A stretch of DNA of 64,000 nucleotides. Source: Hirudinaria manillensis (taxonomy: Eukaryota > Annelida > Clitellata > Hirudinida > Hirudinidae). The DNA is taken from NCBI GenBank assembly GCA_034509925.1, contig CM067531.1:5178001-5242000 (forward strand), in the 5' to 3' direction. Within the stretch, counting starts at the first letter, position 1. Each line of letters opens with the position of its first letter. The notes below the pieces were generated by a model. That model was not told where the DNA came from. It was given only the letters and a program-made list of their open reading frames with translations, and did not search any database. This document shows positions 29,401 through 40,909 of this stretch, one piece after another. The position numbers and the translations under genes were made by a program.

Positions 29401-32400
29401 AAATAACCTCTTTTTCTAGTATGCATGTAGTGTATGTGCCTATTTCCATATTCTAGCTGCCTCATGCCACAGTTAGACAAGGAATTCCTGGCATGGTCGG
29501 GGTTTGTTCCGTAGTTCATTCTGAAAGATGGATGCGTCATGGCCATCTGGTTTGGTCAAATATGTATCAAACTTAGTTATTCTCAACAGAATTTAAAAAA
29601 CATAATATCTTTTGTAACATATTGTCATTGTTTATATAATTAAATAAAATTTTTATTGCATTAATGCCTCAAATTGTTCACAATGTTCACAAGTGAATTG
29701 TTGAAGTAAAATGACATTTGATTAAAGATTCAAAAAGTTTCTTAGAAATAGAAAATAATATTTTATATAAAATATATTTTTGATAGTTTAGATTTTAAAC
29801 CTGGAGATAAAGACGGTCTTTGAATTGGTAGCCAATGTTTTCTTCCAGAACTTCCAGGCATTTGTGAAATCTGAGATGTTGCAAGAGGACAGGAAGCAGA
29901 AGTGCATGCTTGAATGAAATGAATGAATGAATGGATGAATTAAATGAATTTTAATATTTTTAATTTCTGAGACATAAAGGTTTCAAAAACATAATATTAC
30001 CTGACAAATATCTGACTTTAAACCGGTCCTTACAAATCCTTCACTACTAATTTCAACTGTCATTTCTCTTTTCAGAGACCTAATAATAGATTTAATGAAA
30101 CAATGAATTTCGAACAAAATTATAAATGAAATTAAAGATGTTGCAAAACTATGACCAAACAGATGTTCAAATATAATCTAAATCAAGAAAATGTCTAAGT
30201 TGATAATGCAATCAACCAACCCTTTCAGTCGAATTTCCTGCAGCTGTTCCTCAAGTTGCCTCAGTTTCTCTTTATCTTTCAATGTCAACTTTGGTTTGTT
30301 TGCAACCAAATATTTCAGTTTCATGTATTGTTTGAATAACTTGCTGTATCTGAACATAAAAAAAAATCCTGAAATGGATGGATTTAATTCAAACAAATTT
30401 AAGTCTGTACAAACACTGCATCTCCAACATAGCTCAACTGAGCAGGTCTGTAGCCAAAATGTATTATCACAGGATACTGAATGACGTCGACATTGCTCTG
30501 GGCACGGTCCAACTGATCAATCCTTAGAGAGCTGGGCCTCTAGAAATATTTTGAAACCATCATTGTAATTTATGGTTCATTAAGTTATAAATAATTAGTT
30601 AATCATTTTGTACTCGTATCCAATGGTAAAGAAAATTTGTTGAACCAACTTTGCCAGGATACGACACAATCATTCCTCTGACTTCATCGACGAAATCCTG
30701 CCATTGGTGATCTGTCATGTGCAGCATTTCACCCAATTGCATCTCATCGATGAGAGGTTTGTTGCTTTCCAGCATGAACTTCAAAACCTCATTCATGGAG
30801 AGGATTTCTTTCCCATTGTCTGATACAAATGCAAGTGATGAAACAAGGTCGTCGGATTTTATATTAAATTTAATGTAATCATAATTAATAATCATTTAAT
30901 GCAATCAAATAATTGTAATATAATTCAAACTTACCAGGAAGTCCCCTAGAAAATCTAGGCATCAGATGAAAACATCTGCAGGATGACTCACAATCCTTTC
31001 TTATCCAATCAAGATCGAGCAACTCCAATACTTCACCATATAAAAAGTCACTGAACAAATCCAAACTCTTCACATCAAAATTCTGCAATGAATATGTATA
31101 AGTATGTAATAAACTTGTGAATATTCATAAAGCATGCTTGAATAATTTCTAAAAAGTACTTCTATGATATCCTCCTCAAACCAATGTATTGTATACTCTA
31201 TGTTGAATCTGATCACTTTGCATGTTGGCACCTGAAAAAAATTTATACTTTGAATTGACCCTATCACCAATTAATATAAAATAATTCACAACCTTTGATA
31301 ACTTGTAATGGGAAAACAAGGAAAAGCCTTCAAAGATGTATTCATGGCCGTCGTGAGAGATTAATGTGGGATTCTTCGTCTAAAAAATTGAAATAATTTT
31401 TAAAACCAAACTCTGACTGCTGGTTTGTTAATTCTAATACTTTGCAGAATATGAATCTGTGCTTTTAATATGCAAAGAAAAGTCTCAAAACAAACCAAGA
31501 AGTTGGTATGTGGTGACATGGTAATCTTGTAATGGAACAAATTGTTGCTATTGCATGAGTGGCCTTCACACTTTTTAATGTTCTGAAGAGATATTGAAAA
31601 AAGTTGTTTTTATGAAATGATTTAAAAATTAATGCAAATAATTCACGGACCTGTTCGCCAGGATATATGTTATGACGAATGCCGTGCGATTTAGTTTTCG
31701 TGCTGCACCTGCACAGCGGTCCGTCGTTCATCTGAGAAATAAATTATGACAAAATTTGTAATAATTCATGCGGTTATTGATTCAAAAACAAGGGTATCCA
31801 TACTTCTCCATAAAGGTTGAACCACATCTCGTCGTGGAGTTTCTCCGGATGCTGGTTTTTCCAAGTGACGATATCCAGTTTGCTCGAAGCTTCATTTTCG
31901 TCTTCGTTCTCTCCTTCCTCCTCGCTGCTCTCGGACTCCTGGCTTTCTTCATCACTATCCTCATCAGAATCTGCAAGTAACCAATGTTAGTGGAGATACT
32001 GCGCGACAACATTATGAAGAAGATACATTCAAAATTAAAACCTTTTTCTTTATCAGTGATTTTCTTGGGAGGTTTATTTTTGTATTTCTTATGGAATCTC
32101 TCTGGAACTGCTACAGGAGACTTTTGAGATCGAATCCTTGAAGCTCTCGAGAAAAGTTCAAATTCAAACTTCTTTTCAAGGTCTTGCATCCTTTTTGTGC
32201 TCTGAACTATGCCAGTCTGATGAATCAATTTCAACAAATCAATTTATTAGAATTTTCTAAAACCATCACAATTAATACATTGATAATTCAAAACAAATTA
32301 GTTAAAGAAACTCTTAAGAAAGAGTTAGAAAGAAAGAATGAAAGTTAGGTATCGAACTCCTAACACTAAAACAAAATTGTATTAAATTATAATTTATCAT

Positions 32401-34642
32401 AACTATATTTGATCAACCATTGTCATTTTCAATATAATCAGGTAAAAACACAAATGAATCATTCAAATTAGGTAATGTAATTCTCATACCTGAGGATTTC
32501 TTTTAAAGTAAAGATCTGCAGGTGAACATCTGACCCAATCTGCAATTTTCTCTTCTTCATAGTTTTCAAGCAACATTTCCAGTTCTCTTGCTTCTTCTTC
32601 AATTCGCTTGTCATCTAAGGTCCTGCGAGTACCTTGTTCAGATGATCTTCTGTAAATGCATTTAGTATTCCCTTATTAACAAGTAGTTATTACGTAAAAC
32701 TTAAAAGCAATGGAATTATAATTAACTAAATTAACAATGCAACAGTTTCCTATACTTTCTGAAATCTGGTTCATCCTTTGATTCAGCATCATCTTGCTCA
32801 TCTCTCTGTCTTTTAGAAGTTTTATAATTACCAAGAGAATGATTCCTGAAGAAAATATATAAAATTGCAAAGAACATCAACACTACATGCAGATTTTATA
32901 TCATTATATCATACTATTTTATAATAATTGTTTAACAAGATACAAAATATATTTCAAGCCTCCATGCCCTCCCACTATCTGTGATTAGTGTCTAGAGAAA
33001 AATTCATTGGTAAACTACTCCATTTGTGGTCAAAGCATCATTCTTGGAAAATGTAAATAATTTATGATTTTGTTTGTGATATTTTTAATACCTTTTCCTG
33101 TTGTCCCCTGTCCAGCCATCATTTCTTTTTCCCTAGAAATAATTCCACAATTATTTCATAGCACTTTAAGTGGAATGCAACATAAGATGACAAACATTTT
33201 AACACCATTTTGACACTTTACAATACCAACACAAGTCCAAATAAACATTCATGTAATATGCACTGTCCACTTACATCATTAAACCTGGATATCCTATTTG
33301 GACTTGAGCCAGAAAATGAGGATTGTTGATTAGAATGTTTCTGACCTCTGTTGCAACTTCCAGATGTTTGCAAGTCATGTCTTCTTGACCTTGAATTTTT
33401 CCCTTCATTTTCATTTGAAAGCCTAGCTGGAATATCTTTCAAAGAAGAAGAATTCCTGCTACAGTCAGACAAAGAGGCTCTGCTCGATGTCCCAGGATCA
33501 AACATGTTTGACTGAGGCAAGTCACCGTGGTGAAAAGGAATTGCCATTTCACGAGGCTTATATTCATTGGGACATCTTGGCCCATCTTGTAAGAATGGGG
33601 GTCTGGGAGGACTTGCAAACATATTATTGCTTTCCATATACCTCGTCCTCTCCATGGGTACTCCACAGCCAGGTCTCGGAAGGGCCGGATTATAAAACCC
33701 CCTTTCGGGTCTTGGAAATGGTTGGTTGTGAAAGTTTCCAAAGTTTTGTCCTTGGAATCTTTGATCAGGAAATCTCATGAAGTTGTTATGGTGATATGGA
33801 GGGACAGGAGGGAAATTCATTGGTAAATTATGCATTTGTGGTGGAGGCATCATATTTGGAAACTGCAATGAATTTATAATTTTGTTTAAAAAAGTAATAG
33901 AGCAAAAAAATGTAAATCATTTTGTAATAGGTTTCATTGCTTTGTGGTTTTCCCTCATGTACACTTTTCAAAAATTCAATAAGAGTATTAATTAACAGCA
34001 GAAATTGATAAACTAGCAGTTATAATCCCATTGTTTTGAATTTTGCAATATTTATTTATGTATGTTTATTTATTTAGATAGTGTCCTGCCTTAATTACTT
34101 TGATTAGATTTATTAACACAATATAAAAATTAAAAGCATCCCCATATTGGGTTCCCCTGAATACTAAAACAAATAGTAGAGGAGTACATTATTCTTAAAA
34201 GCCCCTAAAATGTGAGTGACTTAACACTTTCTAGATATAATATGAATTTCTAGATATAGAATAATTATAAGATATTTAGAATTAATGGAAATGTACAAAA
34301 ATGCAAATAAAATGATAGGGTCAGGCCTTAAAAAGGTCTAGTTAAGCTCCCTGATACTTAAAATATATTTTAGAACCTTCCCCTAAAAGGCAACAACTAA
34401 ACTAAATGTAAATTATAAATACATATGGACATACATTTGGACTATGTTTGGGCAGTTATTAAAAGCCTCGGTCCTTTTAGCCACTCAAATCATTGTTACG
34501 TTAATTAATACTTGTAATCAAAGTGGTCAACAACTTGGGCTGATTTATATTTATATCAATCTTTTCGAAGTGTAACCACCTGATTCTGAAATCTGGGATC
34601 ATATCCCAATGGAGCCCCACGTCCAGGTCCCTGGCCATACAT
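26498..34642 (-). CDS. DROSHA: Drosha, nuclear ribonuclease III of the microRNA pathway
   Basis: About 28 exons. The first is 34642-34580 (MYGQGPGRGAPLGYDPRFQN) and the last is 26768-26498. Exon 2 (33862-33275) is the Pro/Ser/Arg-rich N-terminus. The acidic stretch DSDEDSDEESQESE precedes the central domain, with EMNDGPLCRCSTKTKSHGIR, CEGHSC, HEYIFEGFSLFSHYKL and CKVIRFNIEYTIHW. RNase III domain a has HYERLEFLGDTVIEF and CRDLDLRYALANCFEALL. Domain b has GHNQTLEFLGDTILQF and ADILEAFIGSLYVDQGL. The acidic catalytic residues are kept in both. The double-stranded RNA-binding domain is in 27000-26853 (HVAVYFRGERLATG, IQQGEMNAA). With DGCR8/Pasha it cuts primary microRNA hairpins in the nucleus. 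Exon edges in the middle were placed approximately. It is divergent from CFAP53. Confidence 0.97.
29250..29306. repeat. Two-copy local duplication in a DROSHA intron
   Basis: The string TTTATATTATCTTTTAAAAG is followed at once by a near-identical copy with one change (TTTCAAAAG), a unit of about 27 bp close to the exon carrying the RNase IIIa signature. Confidence 0.75.
32999..33086 (-). pseudogene. Relic of the DROSHA intron 1/exon 2 junction
   Basis: About 80 bases in intron 3 match 33812-33894, which spans the end of intron 1 and the first ~50 bases of exon 2. Shared blocks on the plus strand include AAATTCATTGGTAAA, CATTTGTGGT, GCATCAT, TTGGAAA and AATTTATNATTTTGTTT. Where the real gene has the acceptor CAG (CTG on the plus strand) the copy reads ATG, so it cannot splice. 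Same orientation as the gene. Confidence 0.8.
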
Positions 34643-35264
34643 CTTAATGGTGATAACGTCCTCAATACCGCCGCGCTACCATGTACTTGTTTACATTTCT
34701 CTAATAAAGAAATTAATAATGTTTTAAATGATGAATATAATCAAACATTTGAATGTATAAAAAATAAAAAAGTTAATAATAAATATTTCTATAAATATTT
34801 TAAATATCATATCGTAATTATTTTAGCGAAAGATAAGGTAAAATTCATCACTTTAGATTAATCTGAAAACAAACAGGAGGGTTATTACTGGTCAAGCGCG
34901 GGCAGGACATTAGGTTTTCACAGATTTGGCCCCGGGTTCCGTGCAAGGGTTGCCCTCCCGGGAATCATATGAAAAATTTTAAAGTGATAATTTCATAAAA
35001 ATATTAAAAGCTATAAGCAGTTGTCAATTAATTAATTGAGAAAATAAATTAGAAAAAGGCGAACCTTAATTACTGAAATCAATTGTCGGCTTATTATAAG
35101 TTATTTGTCAAAAGTTATGCGTTTAATTTCAACTACAAAATTTTTTTAAATATTTTTTGTTACTTAAATTTTAATATGGAAACACGTCTTAATGCGATTG
35201 GCATTTTAGTTTCCATGACAACAATAAAGTTGGCGATTTGATATCGCAACTCCAACTCTCGATA
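34643..35264. promoter_or_regulatory. Head-to-head interval of DROSHA and CFAP53
   Basis: The two start codons face away from each other 620 bp apart, so the promoters of both genes must lie here or overlap it. Within AT-rich surroundings there is a GC-rich island near 34890-34970 with GCGCGGGC and two CCCGGG sites, the most promoter-like part. No TATA box is obvious. A shared bidirectional promoter is inferred from the geometry. Confidence 0.45.
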
Positions 35265-38200
35265 ATGAGTTGTAAAAATCGTGAATTTTTAGGGAATTTA
35301 CCGGGTACTCTTGGAATAGTTAGATCATTTTTATTTCTTTATTTTGCACAATTGCAATGCTGTCTTGAAAATGTTTTAAAGATATTTATGAGAAGTTTTT
35401 TGAATAACCTTCAGATCCCTAGGAGAAACAAGAAAAGTTTACCGGAAGATCTTAAAAGCAGGCCTATCTTTGAAGAAAGGCGCTATCCAAGAGTCGCAAA
35501 GGGGGATTGGGATGAATACACTCAAAGGAGGATTGATGCACTTCTCATAGAAAAAAGGGTAGAGGAGCTATTTTGTCAAGCCAATGCGCAATTGAGAAAA
35601 AGACAAGAGAAGTTATTATGATTTATTTAATAGTTAAAAACCATAGATTCCATAAAGTCTGTCAAATTTTCACAATTTGAACTTTGACATGTTTTACAAT
35701 TTTCGTAATTTTATACTAAAATACATTGAGCATATCTGGATATTCATTTTAATTGCATTTAAGCCAAAGTTGCACCAGGTTAAATTAAGATGAAATAAGT
35801 TGCTTTTGCTTTTTTTTTAGTAATTGTATGATACAACAGTTTTGTAAAATATTGTTTTCTGATTTTGGACCTTTTGAAATTATTATTAATTCACTTGTTA
35901 TCACTAATTTTCTTAAAAGACTCAGAGAATGTTTGAGAAATGAGGAGAACATGTACTTGACAGAATTATCTCAACTTGGAGATCCAGTTTTAGAAAATAG
36001 GATAAAACTTCGTGAAAAGTTTTGCTGTTTGTCCAAACAAAGAGAAGCTGAAAGGGTGGCATTTGTACACGAGAAATATGAACAGAGATTCAGGTTCTTA
36101 AGCATTTTGAACAATTTATAGGAATTTACTATCACAGTTACATTTAGTAATGTTCAACAGTATCTTTCTGCCCATTTGACCATTTTTGTAAATGGTTAAG
36201 TTGATATATACATATAGCTTTTTAATGAAGTTTTGTGCAACTTCTATATTCAGTTAATATGATAGACACAAGTTCACACATCTTGATGTCAAGAATCAAA
36301 ATTTAGGCAAAACAGTGAAGAACTTCGTAACCTCGTCAACTCTGCCGAAAAAGTATCCCTGGCGGAAGAATATAAGGAGCACATCCATCAGAAGAGAGCC
36401 TTGGAAAACCTGAAGCGAGAGGAAGAGAAGATTTTCTTGGAATTTTGGCAGAAAGATTTTGAAGAAAGATCGAAGAGAGAGGACGAAGATCTTATGAAGC
36501 AGCGAGAGTTGAACATGGCAACCTTAGAGGCAATAAAGCAGCAGATCTTGGAATTGGAAGAACAAAAAGAATGTGAAAGATTGGAGAAGGAAGAGGATTT
36601 GCGACTTATGGTAAGAATTTGAATGGAATCATCGCCAGTAGTTCAATTGAACGTTGTCCAGGAAGAAGAGAAGTGTCAACTCAAACTGGAGGAGGAACAA
36701 CGGCTCGAAGCGAAGAGAAAGAAGCGCCAGGAATTGCAGGAGGAGTATGAGAAGCTCATGGAGAACAGGAAGAATCAGAAGCAGAAGAATCTCGAGGACG
36801 ACCAAAAGTTTGACAACGTTCTCATCAGAAGACCAGACGAACAGGACGAGACTTCCATTGCTCGAAATAACAAAGAGAAGAAGGTGGATCTTTGTTCTAA
36901 TATAAATATGAAAATTCCCATTAGGTCAGATTAAGAATTAAAGCTAACTTTATAAAATGTATTCCTGCAATGTAAATTTTTATCTCATTACTAAGAAAAG
37001 GTTGCAACTGAATTAAAATTAGGGATAATTTCTATTATTTAGATTTAAAATGTCACCATATTATGGGCTTTAAACAATTGAAAAGATATGTTACTTATAT
37101 ATATGTATGTGTGTGTATTACAGATATATTGATTATGTGCATGTAGATTACATTTCTATATACAAGACATCACAATATTCACCCCACAATTGCAGATGGC
37201 GTTGAGGTTGGAACAGGATTGCTTTCTGGAATACCTGAAGTTTGTGCGGGAGGAGAGACTGAGGAAGGAGAGAAATGATGAAGATGTTTTCACGAGGGAG
37301 GCGGAAGACATTTGGCAGAAAAAACGAGAGGCCTGGCTGAAGGAAAAGAAAATGAAAGACAAAATGATGAAAGAAATGAACGAGGACAGGAGGAAATTGA
37401 TCGATGAGAAGTGTTTGTGTTCATGTTGCATTTTACTTTTTTATTTTAAATATTTCAATTTAATTTAAATATTAATCCATTTATTTTTAATATTAAACTA
37501 GATTTATTATTTAACGAGTTGTGGGATTATATTGGTTTTGGTTAAACGTTTTATTGGACACAAGCATTTGAGCAAGGGTTAGGATTAGGCTGAATCCAAA
37601 AGGAACTTTTCTAGGGTTTATTCATTTTAAAAGATGACTTATAATATTTATCACATATTTCATTATAAACTCTAATCGGTTTACGGAAAATTCATCGCCA
37701 GAAAATTAATCGCGCGTTCACATGAAACTTCCTATCATTGTTGGGCTGTACCAAAACACATTTTTATGCAATTTACAAGTTTTATTAGTCATAGGAAGCT
37801 CAAATTTTACAAGGTGTTTTGTGTTATCCCATTCTCCCTTAAGTCCAGCATTACTCAATTTTATATATTTTATAATATTATGCCATTTTATTGGCCACAA
37901 GACCTGTTAAAATAGAACTGATCAAAATATTCAGAACTTATCAAATAGGCAAACCAATATAATAAACATAATGATACGCCGAAGCCCGCTTTGAAATACG
38001 TAATACGAACAAACTCTTTCGTGGGCTTTCTGGTATATATGGACTTCTTCTGAAACAAAATTCTTCATTTACTACTGTTAATATTTGTGATTCAACCTTA
38101 ATTCGCAATTTACAAGATTTTTATAAATCGCTGGAAAGGTTGGAATTTTGAAAAGTTTTATGATATGGGATTTTTTCAAAATGATAATTATGTTACATTT

Positions 38201-39350
38201 TCAGCTTAAATGCCTCTTAAATTTGTATTGAGCGAGAAAGGGAATCAGAAGCTGGTTGATTCTGGACATTTATTTGTCAAGGACAAGTTATGCGGGGAAA
38301 AAACATATTGGAAATGTGACCAATACCAAAAGTTTAAATGTCGCGCACGCATTCATACAATGAATGATGAGATCTTTAAGAGGAACGGAGAACACAACCA
38401 TGCCGGTAACAGTGCCAAGGTAGAAGCAGTAAAGGTGATGAATTCCATGAGAGATAAGGCGAGGTCAAGACAAAATGATCCACACAGGATTGTCAGTGAT
38501 GCCTTAGTCGGACTTTCGCAGGCGGTAACTGCTGAAATGCCTTGTATGGAGACTATAAAGAGGAATATCCGCAATGCAAGACTACGAGATGAACGACCTC
38601 TGCCGAATTCACTGTCGATAACTGAATTGGTTATTCCAAAGGAGTTTCAAGAGTTGTCTTATTCTAACCAAAATGGTCATCCTTGTTTAGTGATTAACAT
38701 TTATTTTTCCCTTTAAAAGTGACGACGCGATGAATTTTCCACTCTAATCTATTTGAATTTTCAATTTATTTTTATTATAATTTATTACGTTTGTAGACAA
38801 TTGAGTATTCATTGCATGCAATTAATATTAATAATATTGATACCAGCAAAGATTTTAATATTAAAGCAATGTACATTACCATAAAGAAATACTTTTATAA
38901 TAATAGTAGTCATTTAATTGTTATTTTTATGACAACCTACATTACAATATAGAAAAATGTCTTACAACCCAACATATCTCGTAAACAGTCGAGAGGAAGA
39001 TGAAGAGACTGGCATTGGACGCGAAGGAAGTCGAATTGGAAAGGAAGGAGGTGGAATTGGAGATCAAGTTGGAGGAGGCCGAGAAGCAGATGCTGCAGAA
39101 GAAGAAGGCGGACTACAAGGAGGCTCTTCTGTCACAGATCCAGTACAAAAAGGATGAATTCAGGAGAAAAATCGAAGAGGAACAATTAGTATTGGCCATG
39201 CAAGAGCAGGCAGAGCGTGAATATTCTGCTAAAGTCAACGACTTCAAGAAGAGACCTCCAGTGCGACGTTTGCATCCCCTCAGGAGACCCGAGTGCTTTG
39301 GAAAACTCTCAGGCGGATGCGCGCCCGGGAGGAGTGGTGCACTTAATTAA
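35265..39350 (+). CDS. CFAP53: Cilia- and flagella-associated protein 53 (CCDC11)
   Basis: Seven exons: 35265-35318, 35415-35611, 35920-36093, 36307-36610, 36662-36883, 37196-37412 and 38989-39350, giving about 509 residues (human 514). Almost the whole protein is charged coiled coil. Family-like segments include RQEKLRECLRNEENMYLTEL, LSKQREAERVAFVHEKYEQR, EELRNLVNSAEKVSLAEEYK, MKRLALDAKEVELERKEVEL and the terminal RRLHPLRRPECFGKL, matching the human HPMRKA end. CFAP53 works at the base and axoneme of motile cilia and in left-right patterning. The stretch 35319-35414 is an in-frame intron that would otherwise encode a false membrane helix. The last intron is 1.6 kb and contains a FLYWCH gene fragment on the same strand. 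Confidence 0.9.
38210..38716 (+). CDS. FLYWCH zinc-finger protein, truncated, nested in a CFAP53 intron
   Basis: A single open frame of 168 codons. Residues 4-65 form a FLYWCH finger: FVLSEKGNQKLVDSGHLFVK, then YWKCDQYQKFKCRARIHT and NGEHNHAG, giving the C-x5-C...H-x-H zinc ligands. The part after it (KRNIRNARLRDERPLPNSLS, then ELVIPKEFQEL) resembles the linker found before the MULE transposase domain in FLYWCH/MULE proteins. The frame stops where that domain should begin, so this looks like a 5' fragment of a Mutator-like element or a domesticated FLYWCH-only gene. An acceptor-like TTTTCAG sits just before the ATG. The finger is certain; the transposon origin is inference. Confidence 0.8.
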   Translation: MPLKFVLSEKGNQKLVDSGHLFVKDKLCGEKTYWKCDQYQKFKCRARIHTMNDEIFKRNGEHNHAGNSAKVEAVKVMNSMRDKARSRQNDPHRIVSDALVGLSQAVTAEMPCMETIKRNIRNARLRDERPLPNSLSITELVIPKEFQELSYSNQNGHPCLVINIYFSL

Positions 39351-40909
39351 CATAATTCATGTAAATATGCTTTTTGTACAATTTTTTAAAAATTTATGTG
39401 GTTTACAAGAATGGTTTTATTTTTCGCTGAGTTAGGATTAAAGTAATATTATTAACAAGAATTGTTATTATTAATGATATTTAATTCATTCGTTGTTTTT
39501 TCAAAGCCAAGCTGTTACAATTGTTACGAACAAGTGGCACATTTTATTTTGTTCTTGCATTCCAAACCCCGAGACTAACGTCGAGAAATGTCGACACGTG
39601 TTGAAGTTATTTTTAGAAAGTTTATGGAAATTCCTGTAAGGCTTCAAATCTCTCCTCCTTCCGCTGTGGATCTCAGGAGAAAAAAAAATCGTTCGATGAG
39701 AATTTTGTCGAAGTTTCACAACTTCCGTTCAGAAATGTGTTTGCATTTGCTTTACTTTATTACTTTTGAACCTCTGCGTTCAAGATTTTCTTTGTGCAAC
39801 CTGGGAATTTAATTTAATTTCATTTCATTTCATTTCTCTTTTTTTTCAAACAAGGCGCTCTTTGCAGTCGTTCTATTTTGAGAGCAAATATCGTATCGAA
39901 CTAATGACTCGGAACGAGAAATAATAGTCCGAAGAGAATGTGTGACCCTGTGTTGATGGCTGGCCCACGTGACATGTCGCTATCATCTCCGGGCCTGGGT
40001 GCTCCACGTGATGCGCCTGTAGACAGAGCAGATTGCGTTTAAATTTGGATGAACTTGTCAGAGGATGCTAACTGATCAGACGCCTGCGTCCAATAAATCC
40101 TGGTCCTCGTCACTTCGCTCCATCGAGCCTGGCGCTTTCAGTGTGCGCCTCCGATAAGAATGCCCAGCTCCACTTAATAGTCTAACATTTTTCCAGCCTT
40201 ATCTTTCCAGCTTAATTTGATCTCGTAAACTCTACTTTCTCCAGGTGACCGGTCGTGCATTCTCATCTCCGAAACCTCCCAGCAGACTCTCTGAGTCGGA
40301 GATTTGCAAAATGTCTGCAAGCGAAACTGAATTATACTTGCTAATGACGGTCTCGGTCGTAAACGTTTGTCGCAAGAAATGAAAATATATTGGAAATTAT
40401 TCGTTAATTTTTTAATTAAATATGTGCGTCATTAATAATGACTTGTGTCGTACATTGTATAATCGATTGACCTTTGTTGCAGACAGACGACAAACAAACA
40501 AACAAACAAACAGACATATTTTCGACATAGGTTTGAGTTTTGCAAGAAAACGGAGGGACTTGAGAAGGAATTATGTTTTGTCGAACACAAACTGCTTCCA
40601 CGTTCGACCAATGAGAAGGAAGTTCTTCTCCTCATTGGAAATGTTTATCCAATGGCATTTCATTTTCCATTTCATTTTGCATTTGATTGGTTCATGAAAT
40701 ATTTTTAACAGATTTGCTCTTTGTTAAAATATCTGAAAAACCATCAAGCCTCGAAGTAAATTTCAGTGAGTCTCGATTCTTTTAATAAGCAAAGTATAAA
40801 CTAATTTTAGTTTACTCGGCAAATATATCTATGAATATATTTTTAAGACTCTCAGTCGATATTGGTCAAAATTGATTCAAGTATCAACAAACGACAACTC
40901 CACTCACTC
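39351..40909. promoter_or_regulatory. MEF2 upstream region
   Basis: CFAP53 3' flank and 1.5 kb upstream of the MEF2 start codon. Three CACGTG E-boxes occur at 39595-39600, 39966-39971 and 40005-40010, the last two in a locally GC-richer block. An AAAC tetranucleotide tract is at 40494-40512. No exon is supported; untranslated MEF2 first exons could lie here. MEF2 genes in other animals are controlled by bHLH factors, though usually through CANNTG sites of other types, so function is only suggested. Confidence 0.35.

Noticed and set aside
35319..35414. Apparent membrane helix (SFLFLYFAQLQCCLENVL) in CFAP53
   Set aside because: It is an in-frame intron with a donor at 35319 and acceptor at 35414; CFAP53 is a soluble coiled-coil protein.
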